Shown one piece after another: positions 16,780-23,884 of a DNA stretch of 64,000 nucleotides (position 1 is its first letter; each line of letters starts with the position of its first letter). The stretch comes from Lachnospiraceae bacterium (GTDB lineage Bacteria > Bacillota > Clostridia > Lachnospirales > Lachnospiraceae). The stretch is taken from contig JAUNIR010000001.1 of assembly GCA_030523345.1 (NCBI GenBank), positions 1-64,000 of the forward strand, in the 5' to 3' direction. Below the pieces are notes generated by a model, which saw nothing but the letters and a program-made list of their open reading frames with translations, did no database searches and was not told the origin of the DNA. The translations under genes were made by a program, and so were the position numbers.

Positions 16780-17368
16780 GAATATAAAAATCGGATTAGT
16801 GATAATGGCGTCAGGGCTGGGCAAAAGATTTGGTGGAAACAAGCTTATGGAAGTTCTTGAGGATAGGCCGCTTGTAAGATGGATTCTTGATTCAACTGAT
16901 AGTCTTTTTGATAAAAGAATAGTTGTTACGAGAAATAAAGACGTAAAAATGTTGTGTGACAATCTAAATATTGACTGCATAATTCATGATTTTCCAAACA
17001 GAAATGATACTGTGAGACTTGGTCTAAGCGTGTTACTGAATGATGTCGACTATTGCTTTTTTGCGCCGGGTGATCAACCACTTATTGGTAGAGAAACTTT
17101 ATCTAGATTGATAGAGGAAGCTAAAGAAAACAAAGATAAAATAATAAGGCTAAGCTTTCGTGACACAATAGGAACGCCTACAGGATTTCCTGAAAAATTT
17201 TTCGTTGAATTATTAAACCTTCCAGAGGGAAAAGGTGGAAATTATATTGCTAATAACAACAAGAATTTAGTTTATACTGTTGAAGCAGATAATGAATATG
17301 AACTTTGGGATGTCGATACAGTATCTGATATGGATGCAATAAAAAATAAAAGAAGGTTTATAACCTAG
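16760..17368 (+). CDS. mocA: MocA-like molybdenum cofactor cytidylyltransferase
   Basis: 202 residues of the NTP-transferase fold. The nucleotide-binding N-terminus is MASGLGKRFGGNKLMEVL and the metal-binding motif is FAPGDQPLI. MocA couples CTP to molybdopterin to make the cytosine dinucleotide cofactor used by xanthine-dehydrogenase-type hydroxylases, which fits the divergent xdh genes. GTP-using MobA is the main alternative, but context favours MocA. It overlaps the ModE-like gene by 20 bases. A strong inverted repeat covers its stop codon. Confidence 0.85.
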   Translation: MSTTENENIKIGLVIMASGLGKRFGGNKLMEVLEDRPLVRWILDSTDSLFDKRIVVTRNKDVKMLCDNLNIDCIIHDFPNRNDTVRLGLSVLLNDVDYCFFAPGDQPLIGRETLSRLIEEAKENKDKIIRLSFRDTIGTPTGFPEKFFVELLNLPEGKGGNYIANNNKNLVYTVEADNEYELWDVDTVSDMDAIKNKRRFIT

Positions 17369-17386
17369 ACTAAGGTCTAGTTATAA
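17358..17386. repeat. Long inverted repeat spanning the mocA stop codon
   Basis: TTATAA-c-CTAGAC, loop TAAG, GTCTAG-TTATAA: 12 base pairs with a single bulged C. No T-run follows, so it is unlikely to be a simple terminator. Confidence 0.55.
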
Positions 17387-17411
17387 ATAATATATTTAAG
17401 GAGAGTGCTTT

Positions 17412-17453
17412 TTGATCAAGTACAGAAAAATGGAGATTGTAGACAAGCCTTGA
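17412..17453 (+). other. Possible 13-codon leader ORF followed by a hairpin
   Basis: AAGGAG at 17398-17403 precedes TTG 17412, which opens a 13-residue frame (MIKYRKMEIVDKP) ending TGA at 17451. The perfect 10-bp hairpin 17452-17479 starts at the stop codon. The arrangement resembles a leader peptide/attenuator, but no terminator T-run or repeated codon is present, so this is weak. Confidence 0.25.
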
Positions 17454-17479
17454 GGTTTGTTATCAATCAAACAAACCTC
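17452..17479 (+). other. Perfect 10-bp hairpin upstream of the GNAT gene
   Basis: GAGGTTTGTT and AACAAACCTC enclose an 8-base loop. It lacks a following T-run. Confidence 0.5.
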
Positions 17480-17523
17480 CCGCAGTAATGCATTTGAGTT
17501 GACAAATTTCAGGAGGAAAAATA

Positions 17524-18150
17524 ATGAATAAAAGCAACATAATAATTCGTTTAGAAAGAAAAGAAGAATATAGGATAGTTGAAAATCTTGTAAGAGAAAG
17601 CTTTTGGAATGTATATAGACCAGGGTGTCTAGAACATTTTGTTTTAAATCAGCTTAGAAATGATAGAGCCTTTGTTAAAGAACTTGATTTTGTAATGGAA
17701 TTAGATGGTCAAATAATAGGGCAAAATATATTTATGAGGGCTGATATAAAAACAGATGCTGGAAATAGTATTCCAATTATGACGATGGGGCCTATATGTA
17801 TATCACCAGAGTTTAAGAGAAAAGGGTATGGCAAAATATTGCTAGATTATTCTCTTGAAAAAGCAAAAGAAATTGGATGTGGTGCTATATGTTTCGAAGG
17901 CAATATTGAATTTTATGGCAAAAGTGGTTTTCATTATGCTAGTGAGTATGGAATACGATATCATGGTCTCCCGGATGGAGAAGATGCGTCCTTCTTTTTA
18001 TGTAAGGAATTGATTCAAGGATATCTTGATGGAGTAACAGGAGAGTATTCTACACCACAAGGATATTTGGTTGATGAGAACGCTGCAGAAGAGTTTGATA
18101 AACAATTTCCAGCTAAAGAGAAATTGAAACTTCCAGGACAGCTTTTCTAA
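17524..18150 (+). CDS. GNAT-family N-acetyltransferase (YhbS-like)
   Basis: 208 residues. The acetyl-CoA-binding pyrophosphate loop is EFKRKGYGKILLDYSLEKA near residue 96-114, preceded by the beta-4 strand GPICISP. The C-terminal FYGKSGF motif typical of YhbS-type acetyltransferases follows. These cytoplasmic enzymes transfer acetyl groups from acetyl-CoA to small amines or proteins; the substrate is not predictable. AGGAGG lies seven bases before ATG. The gene stands alone between structured intergenic regions. Confidence 0.85.
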   Translation: MNKSNIIIRLERKEEYRIVENLVRESFWNVYRPGCLEHFVLNQLRNDRAFVKELDFVMELDGQIIGQNIFMRADIKTDAGNSIPIMTMGPICISPEFKRKGYGKILLDYSLEKAKEIGCGAICFEGNIEFYGKSGFHYASEYGIRYHGLPDGEDASFFLCKELIQGYLDGVTGEYSTPQGYLVDENAAEEFDKQFPAKEKLKLPGQLF

Positions 18151-18172
18151 ACGAAAAGGAATAATTGATGGT

Positions 18173-18258
18173 GGGGAGGTAGTAACCTCCCCTCTTGATA
18201 TTTGATTCTAATGTATTGTGAAAAGCCCTATTTTAGGGCGTTGCTACGGAAAGTAGCA
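18173..18258 (+). other. Three consecutive perfect hairpins between GNAT and XRE genes
   Basis: Hairpin 1: GGGGAGGT-agta-ACCTCCCC (18173-18192). Hairpin 2: GCCCTA-ttt-TAGGGC (18225-18239). Hairpin 3: TGCTAC-ggaaa-GTAGCA (18242-18258). None has a real T-run, so they may form a structured leader or a small RNA instead of a terminator. Confidence 0.45.
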
Positions 18259-18359
18259 GAAAAATAATAAAATGACAACAAATATTTCTTGTTTGGTAAA
18301 GGCTAATTTACTAATCTGTGAGGGAAGCAAAACGAAAACAAAAAAGCGGAGGTAATAAG

Positions 18360-19241
18360 ATGACTTTAGAAGAACAAATTAAACATTACAGAAAACAGGC
18401 TGGACTCTCACAGGAAAAGATGGCTGAGAAAATTGGTGTTTCAAGACAGGCAATTACAAAGTGGGAAAATGGTACGGGAACACCTGATATTGTAAACTTG
18501 ATGGCAATCGCAGATCTTTTCCAAATATCAGTTGATGAATTACTTTCAAATGAGAAGACAGAGAAAAAACAAGCTGAGTTTATTTACGAAAGTCAGACTG
18601 AATATGATATTGATGGTAAAAAGAACTACGACATCAATCTTGGAGGAGCTAATACAGTAGAAATTCATGCTTATGAAGGTGAGAAAATTATAGTTTCTTT
18701 ATTATCAAATGTAATAAAGACAGTTAGCTCAGATTTCAAAATTAAAATAGATGATAATAAGAACTTCATAGATGTGGATATGCATAGACTTAATAATGCA
18801 ACAGAAGCTATTGCAAAGGAAGGACTTGTGGTAAGAGTTTTTCTCCCTGCGAAGTATATTGGGAAGATTGAATTAACAGTCAATGCAAAGATTGTTAACA
18901 TCTATGATATAGAAAATGAAATTATTGAAGTCACTGGTAAAGTCAGTGAGATTACATTAGATGGAAATAAGAGTGAAATTGAAATAGACTCTAATCTTGA
19001 TATGCAGATTAATGTTGTATCACATGAAGGTGCAATAGAGGTTAATCAGCTTTCTGCAACATCAAAGATGACTGTTCCTAGTGATTATAGATTTAGAAGT
19101 GCCAAAAAAGGAATTGCAACAAATATTTACTATGAAAAGCAAGGAAATAAGGTAGAAGATTTTTCAGATACAGGGGCAGATAATTACATTGAACTTAACG
19201 GAATGAAGAGCGAGCTTGTAATTGTTGCTAGGGAAGCATAG
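18360..19241 (+). CDS. XRE-family regulator with C-terminal beta-rich (DUF4097-like) domain
   Basis: 293 residues. The N-terminal Cro/C1 helix-turn-helix (about 6-60) reads QAGLSQEKMAEKIGVSRQAITKWENGTGTPD. A short linker leads to a repetitive beta-strand domain that resembles DUF4097-type adhesin or beta-helix folds. GCGGAGG seven bases upstream fixes ATG 18360, not the upstream ATG 18318. Such regulators usually control adjacent membrane or stress genes; no clear target is visible here. A bidirectional terminator follows. Confidence 0.85.
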   Translation: MTLEEQIKHYRKQAGLSQEKMAEKIGVSRQAITKWENGTGTPDIVNLMAIADLFQISVDELLSNEKTEKKQAEFIYESQTEYDIDGKKNYDINLGGANTVEIHAYEGEKIIVSLLSNVIKTVSSDFKIKIDDNKNFIDVDMHRLNNATEAIAKEGLVVRVFLPAKYIGKIELTVNAKIVNIYDIENEIIEVTGKVSEITLDGNKSEIEIDSNLDMQINVVSHEGAIEVNQLSATSKMTVPSDYRFRSAKKGIATNIYYEKQGNKVEDFSDTGADNYIELNGMKSELVIVAREA

Positions 19242-19301
19242 ATATGGTGAGGATAATTATTTCAAAGGTTATCTAGGTAAATAATGTGAGCAAAATAAAA
19301 A

Positions 19302-19330
19302 CCTTGAAACGTTATGTTTCAAGGTTTTTA
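19302..19330. terminator. Bidirectional terminator for XRE gene and tRNA-Leu
   Basis: CCTTGAAAC and GTTTCAAGG with a 5-base loop, T-run to the right and A-run to the left. It serves the plus-strand regulator and the minus-strand tRNA. Confidence 0.85.
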
Positions 19331-19333
19331 TTT

Positions 19334-19414
19334 TGCGGGTGACAGGACTTGAACCTGCACGTCGGGGACACTAGAACCTAAATCTAGCGCGTCTGCCAAT
19401 TCCGCCACACCCGC
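19334..19414 (-). tRNA. tRNA-Leu (anticodon UAG)
   Basis: Read on the minus strand, the 81-base gene starts GCGGGTGTGGCGGAATTGGC and has the long class II variable arm. The anticodon stem is CTAGA/TCTAG around loop TTTAGGT, giving anticodon UAG. The T-arm is GCAGGTTCAAGTCCTGT. The acceptor 7-bp helix pairs GCGGGTG with CACCCGC plus discriminator A. CCA is not encoded. Confidence 0.96.
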
Positions 19415-19542
19415 ATATTCGATTAATCGTCAAAAAGGACGACTTGTAAATAATACCATTATTCACCCATATTTGCAATAATATTTCGTCAGTTACACCA
19501 TGTTCAAATTACATATAATGATTTTATAATATAAATAAATAA

Positions 19543-19555
19543 GAAAACGCTTTCC
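19543..19555. promoter_or_regulatory. LacI-type operator candidate upstream of the MBL gene
   Basis: GAAAACG-CTTTCC is a near-palindrome with the central CG typical of LacI/GalR-family operators. It resembles the perfect palindrome at 23798 before glycogen phosphorylase. It also resembles cre sites, but with mismatches at both conserved flanks. Confidence 0.5.
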
Positions 19556-19579
19556 ATAAAAAGGAGAATAAAGAACGAT

Positions 19580-20395
19580 ATGAAACTTACAGTATTAGGA
19601 ACAGGAAATGCTCTTGTTACAGATTGTTATAATACATGTTTTGTATTATCAGATGAAAATAGACATTTTATGGTTGATGGTGGTGGAGGTAATGGAATTC
19701 TTACGCAGCTCAAGAAGGCGGGCCTCAATTGGATGGATATGAAACATATATTTGTTACGCATAAGCATCTTGATCATATTATGGGCATTGTATGGATGGT
19801 CAGAATGATATGTCAGCATATGAGAAGTGGTGTATATGAGGGAGAGGCTTATATTTACTCTCATGCAGAAGTAATTGATTTGATTAGAACTATGTCTAAG
19901 GCTTTAATAAGAGGTAAGGATGTAGCATTGCTTGGTGATAGACTTCATCTTGTAGAAGTAACGGATGGACAGAAATTAGAAATCATAGGACACGAGGTTT
20001 CTTTCTTTGACATAGGATCTACAAAGGCAAAACAGTTTGGATTTACGATGGAATTAGGAACAGATGAGGCGGGTAAGATTGAGAAACTTACATGCTGTGG
20101 TGATGAGCCTTTCGCAGAAACATCCTATGATTATGCACTCAATAGTAAATGGCTTTTACATGAAGCATTTTGTTTGTATGAAGAAAGAGATATTTTTAAT
20201 CCTTATGAGAAAAATCATTCAACTGTTAAGGATGCCGCAGAAGTGGCTAAGAGACTTAACGTAGACAATGTTGTTCTATATCATACAGTAGAGAATAATT
20301 TGAAGGATCGAAAGAGACTCTATACAGAAGAGGGACGTAAATATTATGACGGTAATATTTTTGTTCCTAATGATTTAGAGATTATAGATTTATAA
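19580..20395 (+). CDS. MBL-fold metallo-hydrolase (RNase Z-like)
   Basis: 271 residues. The metal-binding signature THKHLDH is at about residue 60-66, in the HxHxDH pattern. Other likely ligands are the Asp in CCGDEPF and the His in LYHT near 233, and EKNHSTVKDAAEVAKRLNV is characteristic of the RNase Z/ElaC-like branch. At 271 residues it is shorter than RNase Z and lacks an obvious exosite arm, so it is more likely a small-molecule phosphodiesterase or lactonase-like hydrolase. It is first in a plus-strand group with the membrane protein and LacI gene. Confidence 0.8.
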   Translation: MKLTVLGTGNALVTDCYNTCFVLSDENRHFMVDGGGGNGILTQLKKAGLNWMDMKHIFVTHKHLDHIMGIVWMVRMICQHMRSGVYEGEAYIYSHAEVIDLIRTMSKALIRGKDVALLGDRLHLVEVTDGQKLEIIGHEVSFFDIGSTKAKQFGFTMELGTDEAGKIEKLTCCGDEPFAETSYDYALNSKWLLHEAFCLYEERDIFNPYEKNHSTVKDAAEVAKRLNVDNVVLYHTVENNLKDRKRLYTEEGRKYYDGNIFVPNDLEIIDL

Positions 20396-20442
20396 ATTAG
20401 GAGAAATATAAACTATCCAGAATAGTTATATTGGAGAAAGAG

Positions 20443-21267
20443 ATGAAGTTTATTGAGTATTTGCAACATTATACAGATGTAACACTATTGTTACCAATGG
20501 TATTAGTTACACTTTTTATTTTGCTTGTAATTCATATTGTTACTTTTTTATTAACCAAAGCAACAGGTGGGGATTATAGACTGTTACTTGAAAAATACTA
20601 CGAGCTTATTATTTCAATTACATCAATGTTGTTCTTTATAGGTATGTTCTTTTTGGTAGAACATAGATATTTTGATGTAAGCGAGCAGTTTTATGAAATT
20701 TGGAATAAATATGATGATTTCCTGCTCCTTCTTGCATTATTTATTTCTATCTTTTTCATAAACTTCATAGATACATTTATTATACCGCTTAAGCTTCTTT
20801 ATAAGGAGGAAAAAGCAACACTTAGAATGATGGCCATGATTTATATGCTGTTTATTTTTGCCTATATCAAATATATCTATAAGAATGATAATTATGATTC
20901 GATTATTGTGTACTTCATAATTATGGTAGTTGGCAGATTCATTTACTTTGATGCGTCTTTCACAGACTTTTTAAAGGCAATGAAGAATCTTTTTTTAGAG
21001 ACGCCTATGCTTTTATTAGGACTTGCAACAACAGCTATTGTAGCGTGGTTTGGATTTGGGACGGAATACCTTCTTAAATCAAATGGAGTAGTTTTATCAC
21101 TTTGGATTGCCCATGTATTTGTAGTAATAGAGATTGCCATAATTCATTTATTTATAAGATCAAGTTTTCGAAAAAAGCCAGACTCAAAGTATGACGGATA
21201 TTATGAGGATAAGCAGTATGAAGATGACTATTATGGGGATGAAGACTACAGCCAGTATGAGGATTAA
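20443..21267 (+). CDS. Polytopic membrane protein of unknown function, acidic Tyr-rich tail
   Basis: 274 residues with about seven hydrophobic segments. The C-terminal cytoplasmic tail contains many Tyr/Asp/Glu (about 250-274, YDGYYEDKQYEDDYYG). I do not recognise the family. GGAG at 20433-20436 lies six bases before ATG 20443, which is preferred over the TTG at 20431. The gene lies between the MBL hydrolase and the LacI regulator, 2 bases before the latter, so the three are probably co-transcribed. Confidence 0.65.
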   Translation: MKFIEYLQHYTDVTLLLPMVLVTLFILLVIHIVTFLLTKATGGDYRLLLEKYYELIISITSMLFFIGMFFLVEHRYFDVSEQFYEIWNKYDDFLLLLALFISIFFINFIDTFIIPLKLLYKEEKATLRMMAMIYMLFIFAYIKYIYKNDNYDSIIVYFIIMVVGRFIYFDASFTDFLKAMKNLFLETPMLLLGLATTAIVAWFGFGTEYLLKSNGVVLSLWIAHVFVVIEIAIIHLFIRSSFRKKPDSKYDGYYEDKQYEDDYYGDEDYSQYED

Positions 21268-21269
21268 AT

Positions 21270-22259
21270 ATGATTTCTATAAATGATGTTGCAGATCGTG
21301 CAGGTGTTGCGATCTCGACAGTATCGAAAGTAATAAATAATTATCCATATGTATCGGAGGCTACAAAAGCGAAGGTACGTGAAGCCATTCATGAACTGAA
21401 TTACGTGCCAAATACTGTTGCGGCAGCGCTTTCTTCGAAGCAAAATGGAAGAGCAGCTATACTAGTAAGTCTTAATTCAAAGACTCAAGCTATTGATGAA
21501 ATAACAATGCAGTATTTGTCAGGGGCTCTTAATATGGCACTGGAACTTAATATTGAAATCATCACCTTTTTTGTATCAATGATTAATCATATGACACCGG
21601 AAGAGATGACAAGATACTTTAAGTCGCAGAATATATCAGGACTTATAATATGCGGAATGTCCAAAGATGATACATCATTGCACCAGCTTATAGAATCAAA
21701 AGAATTTAAGTGTGTGCTTGTGGATGGTCCTATTACAAATGAGGTAACATCGAGCATTGGAGTTGATAATATTCAGGCTCAATACGATGTCGCTAAGAAA
21801 ACAATTGTTGAAAATACATGTAAAAGAGTTTTATATATAGCTGGTAAAAAGAACGGTTACGTTACAGATGAAAGACTTGCGGGTATGCAGAAGCTAAAAG
21901 AGGATTTGGGACTTACGCTCATGGTTCGATACGGTGAATATTCAGAGCTTAAGGCTAGAGAAATCGCTTTTAAGTACGCAAAAAATAAAGATGTAGTAGT
22001 ATGTGGATCTGATCTCATGGCTATCGGTGCTATGAATGCACTTACAGAAATGGATATATTCAGGCCGGTGTGCGGATTTGATGGTATTACACTTATGGGA
22101 TATGTTGGAAAACAGATGAATACTATCCGCCAGGACTTTTATAATATTTCATCAAATGCTGTAAAAGAACTTAAGTATTTACTTGATGGTGGAGAGGGGC
22201 GTAGAGTTACGCTTCCACATAGTATTGTTAAGCTTTATTATAAAGATATTATTAAATAG
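21270..22259 (+). CDS. LacI-family transcriptional repressor
   Basis: 329 residues. The N-terminal HTH (SINDVADRAGVAISTVSKVINNYPYVSEATKAKV) and hinge helix (NTVAAALSS) are canonical. The rest is a periplasmic-binding-protein-like effector domain. Its best candidate operators in the window are the CG-centred palindromes at 19543 (its own operon) and 23798 (glycogen phosphorylase). This pairing is my inference from sequence similarity of the two sites. The effector is probably a sugar or sugar phosphate. Confidence 0.9.
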   Translation: MISINDVADRAGVAISTVSKVINNYPYVSEATKAKVREAIHELNYVPNTVAAALSSKQNGRAAILVSLNSKTQAIDEITMQYLSGALNMALELNIEIITFFVSMINHMTPEEMTRYFKSQNISGLIICGMSKDDTSLHQLIESKEFKCVLVDGPITNEVTSSIGVDNIQAQYDVAKKTIVENTCKRVLYIAGKKNGYVTDERLAGMQKLKEDLGLTLMVRYGEYSELKAREIAFKYAKNKDVVVCGSDLMAIGAMNALTEMDIFRPVCGFDGITLMGYVGKQMNTIRQDFYNISSNAVKELKYLLDGGEGRRVTLPHSIVKLYYKDIIK

Positions 22260-22295
22260 CAAAAATTATCAGCCTAACATATCGGAAATTAAAAA

Positions 22296-22358
22296 ATGTA
22301 AAGGAAACTTGACATATAGCGATAAAGTGTTATTATATATGTAAAGTTAACTTTACAT
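22296..22358 (+). promoter_or_regulatory. Promoter and operator of the small XRE/DUF2178 operon
   Basis: TTGACA (22309-22314), a 16-base spacer and TATTAT (22331-22336) form a strong promoter. Immediately downstream, 22339-22358 is a perfect 20-bp palindrome with half-site ATGTAAAG. A third half-site ATGTAAAG lies at 22296-22303, upstream of the -35. The arrangement suits autorepression by the XRE protein encoded next. Confidence 0.75.
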
Positions 22359-22446
22359 TTTTGCTTTGTTATAAATGTGTTTTATTAACAGAATAAAATG
22401 AAAACAGGAATATATTGCATATACAGATTAAGAAAGAAGGCACAAA

Positions 22447-22641
22447 TTGGAGAATAGGATTGCCGAGCTTAGAAAAGAGAAGAAAATGACGCAGCAGGCA
22501 TTGGGAGATGAACTTAATGTTTCGAGACAGACGATTATTTCTCTTGAAAATGGAAAATATAATCCATCATTAACATTAGCTCACAATATCGCAAAAATAT
22601 TTGAATGTAGTATTGAAGATTTATTTTTGTTTGATGATTAA
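22447..22641 (+). CDS. Small XRE-family regulator
   Basis: 64 residues, a bare Cro/C1-type HTH: NRIAELRKEKKMTQQALGDELNVSRQTIISLENGKYNPSLTLAHNIAKIF. Start is TTG 22447, with AAGAAGG six bases upstream. This compact class is regularly paired with a small membrane protein, as here (22665), and is thought to autoregulate through the palindrome in its promoter. Confidence 0.9.
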   Translation: MENRIAELRKEKKMTQQALGDELNVSRQTIISLENGKYNPSLTLAHNIAKIFECSIEDLFLFDD

Positions 22642-22664
22642 CGAAGAAGAAAGAAGGGGATAAT

Positions 22665-23072
22665 ATGAGTATCTATAGTACTAAGAAAATGATTATATAT
22701 GTTGTTATATTAATAATAGGAGTTGGTCTTGTTGCAGCTGGAACTTTAGGATATTTGAATTCCTATGTTTCAGGATTTGGGGGCGGACTTGCAGGTGTGG
22801 CAGTTGTGAGACTTGTTCTTGGAATGAAATATAGAAGCAATGAGGAATATGCTAAACAGGTAGATATAGTTAATAACGATGAGCGAGTGATATTTATAGC
22901 AGGAAAAGCAAAATCATGGGCGTATTATATTACAGTTCTTACAGGCGCATTGGCAGGAAGCATCTTACACGCCATGGGTCATCATGACTATGGGATGATT
23001 TGTTTTTTATTCGTATGTGTATTAACGGTAACATATTGGATTGTGTACATGATATGTGACAAGAAATACTAA
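22665..23072 (+). CDS. Small DUF2178-like membrane protein
   Basis: 135 residues with four hydrophobic segments in two pairs, separated by a soluble loop carrying NNDERVIFIAGKAKSWAYYITV. That DER...KA pattern is typical of DUF2178 proteins. The function of the family is unknown; members commonly follow small XRE regulators, as here (24-bp gap). Confidence 0.75.
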   Translation: MSIYSTKKMIIYVVILIIGVGLVAAGTLGYLNSYVSGFGGGLAGVAVVRLVLGMKYRSNEEYAKQVDIVNNDERVIFIAGKAKSWAYYITVLTGALAGSILHAMGHHDYGMICFLFVCVLTVTYWIVYMICDKKY

Positions 23073-23161
23073 AACAAATGTTATTTTCCACAGAAATACT
23101 GCAGTTTTAGATGGCCTAATATACAACGAGCGAGTAGTAGTTTTATTATAAGGAGTGAAGG

Positions 23162-23647
23162 ATGGCATACGAAGAAAAATATATGAATATGGCAGCACAA
23201 ACCGCAAAGAAAGGAATAGAAAGCGGTTGCGGAGGACCGTTTGGGTGTGTAATAGTCAGGAAGAGTGACAAAAAAGTAATTGCAAATGCACATAACACGG
23301 TAGTTAAGACAAATGATCCAACAGCGCATGGGGAAGTAAATGCAATTAGAGAGGCATGTAAAAATATAAACAGTTTTGTACTTGATGATTGCGAACTCTA
23401 TACAACGTCAGAACCATGTCCTATGTGCATGGCGGCAATAATGTGGGCTAGAATTTCGACAGTATACTCAGCTATGAGTATAGAGGATGCTGCTAAAATT
23501 GGATTCGATGATAAGCCGTTTTATGAAGATATAGTGAATTATGCCAAAAGTAAGAAGTCAAAATTAGTATCTACAGAATTTGTAAAAAATAGTGAATGTG
23601 AGAAAATATTTGAAGAATACAATAATATGGAACGTGTACATTACTAA
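23162..23647 (+). CDS. guaD: Guanine deaminase-like cytidine deaminase-fold enzyme
   Basis: 161 residues. The zinc and catalytic motifs are HGEVNAI (the usual HAE appears as HGE) and PCPMCMAAIMWARI. The sequence tracks Bacillus GuaD: GGPFGCVIV, NDPTAHGEV, and FDDKPFYEDI near the C-terminus. Guanine deaminase converts guanine to xanthine, the presumed substrate of the hydroxylase at 9.9-13.5 kb. tRNA adenosine deaminase (TadA) is the main alternative, but the FDD motif favours GuaD. Confidence 0.82.
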   Translation: MAYEEKYMNMAAQTAKKGIESGCGGPFGCVIVRKSDKKVIANAHNTVVKTNDPTAHGEVNAIREACKNINSFVLDDCELYTTSEPCPMCMAAIMWARISTVYSAMSIEDAAKIGFDDKPFYEDIVNYAKSKKSKLVSTEFVKNSECEKIFEEYNNMERVHY

Positions 23648-23664
23648 ATATTGAAACAAACTTT

Positions 23665-23682
23665 AAGTTTACATAACATAAC
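23665..23682 (+). repeat. Copy 2 of recurrent intergenic motif GTTTACATAAYATAA
   Basis: AAGTTTACATAACATAAC, 20 bases after the guaD stop codon. Confidence 0.45.
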
Positions 23683-23713
23683 AGGAATGTATACAAATTT
23701 GTGAAATATGAAC

Positions 23714-23755
23714 AAAACTCCGTCGGGATTTCTACATTTCTGACGGGGTTTTTGT
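23714..23755 (+). terminator. Intrinsic terminator of guaD
   Basis: AAAAC-t-CCGTC pairs with GACGG-g-GTTTTT. The 17-base interior may partly pair. Confidence 0.7.
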
Positions 23756-23792
23756 TTGTTTTTAACAAAAAGTATAATTCGTGAAAAGGGTA

Positions 23793-23821
23793 TTGCAGAA
23801 AACGTTTTCCGAAATTAAACT
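23793..23821 (+). promoter_or_regulatory. glgP promoter with LacI-type operator in its spacer
   Basis: TTGCAG (23793), a 17-base spacer and TAAACT (23816) form a plausible promoter. The perfect palindrome GAAAACGTTTTC (23798-23809) lies between the two boxes, so a bound LacI-type repressor would block RNA polymerase. Confidence 0.65.
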
Positions 23822-23884
23822 ATATGTGGAAGGCAAGGAAAACATGTACACAATATATTTTTTAATATTGAGGAGATATAAGTT

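Noticed and set aside
23162..23647. tRNA adenosine deaminase TadA
   Set aside because: Overall pattern and the C-terminal FDD motif match guanine deaminase; TadA signatures such as the RNA-binding C-terminus are absent.
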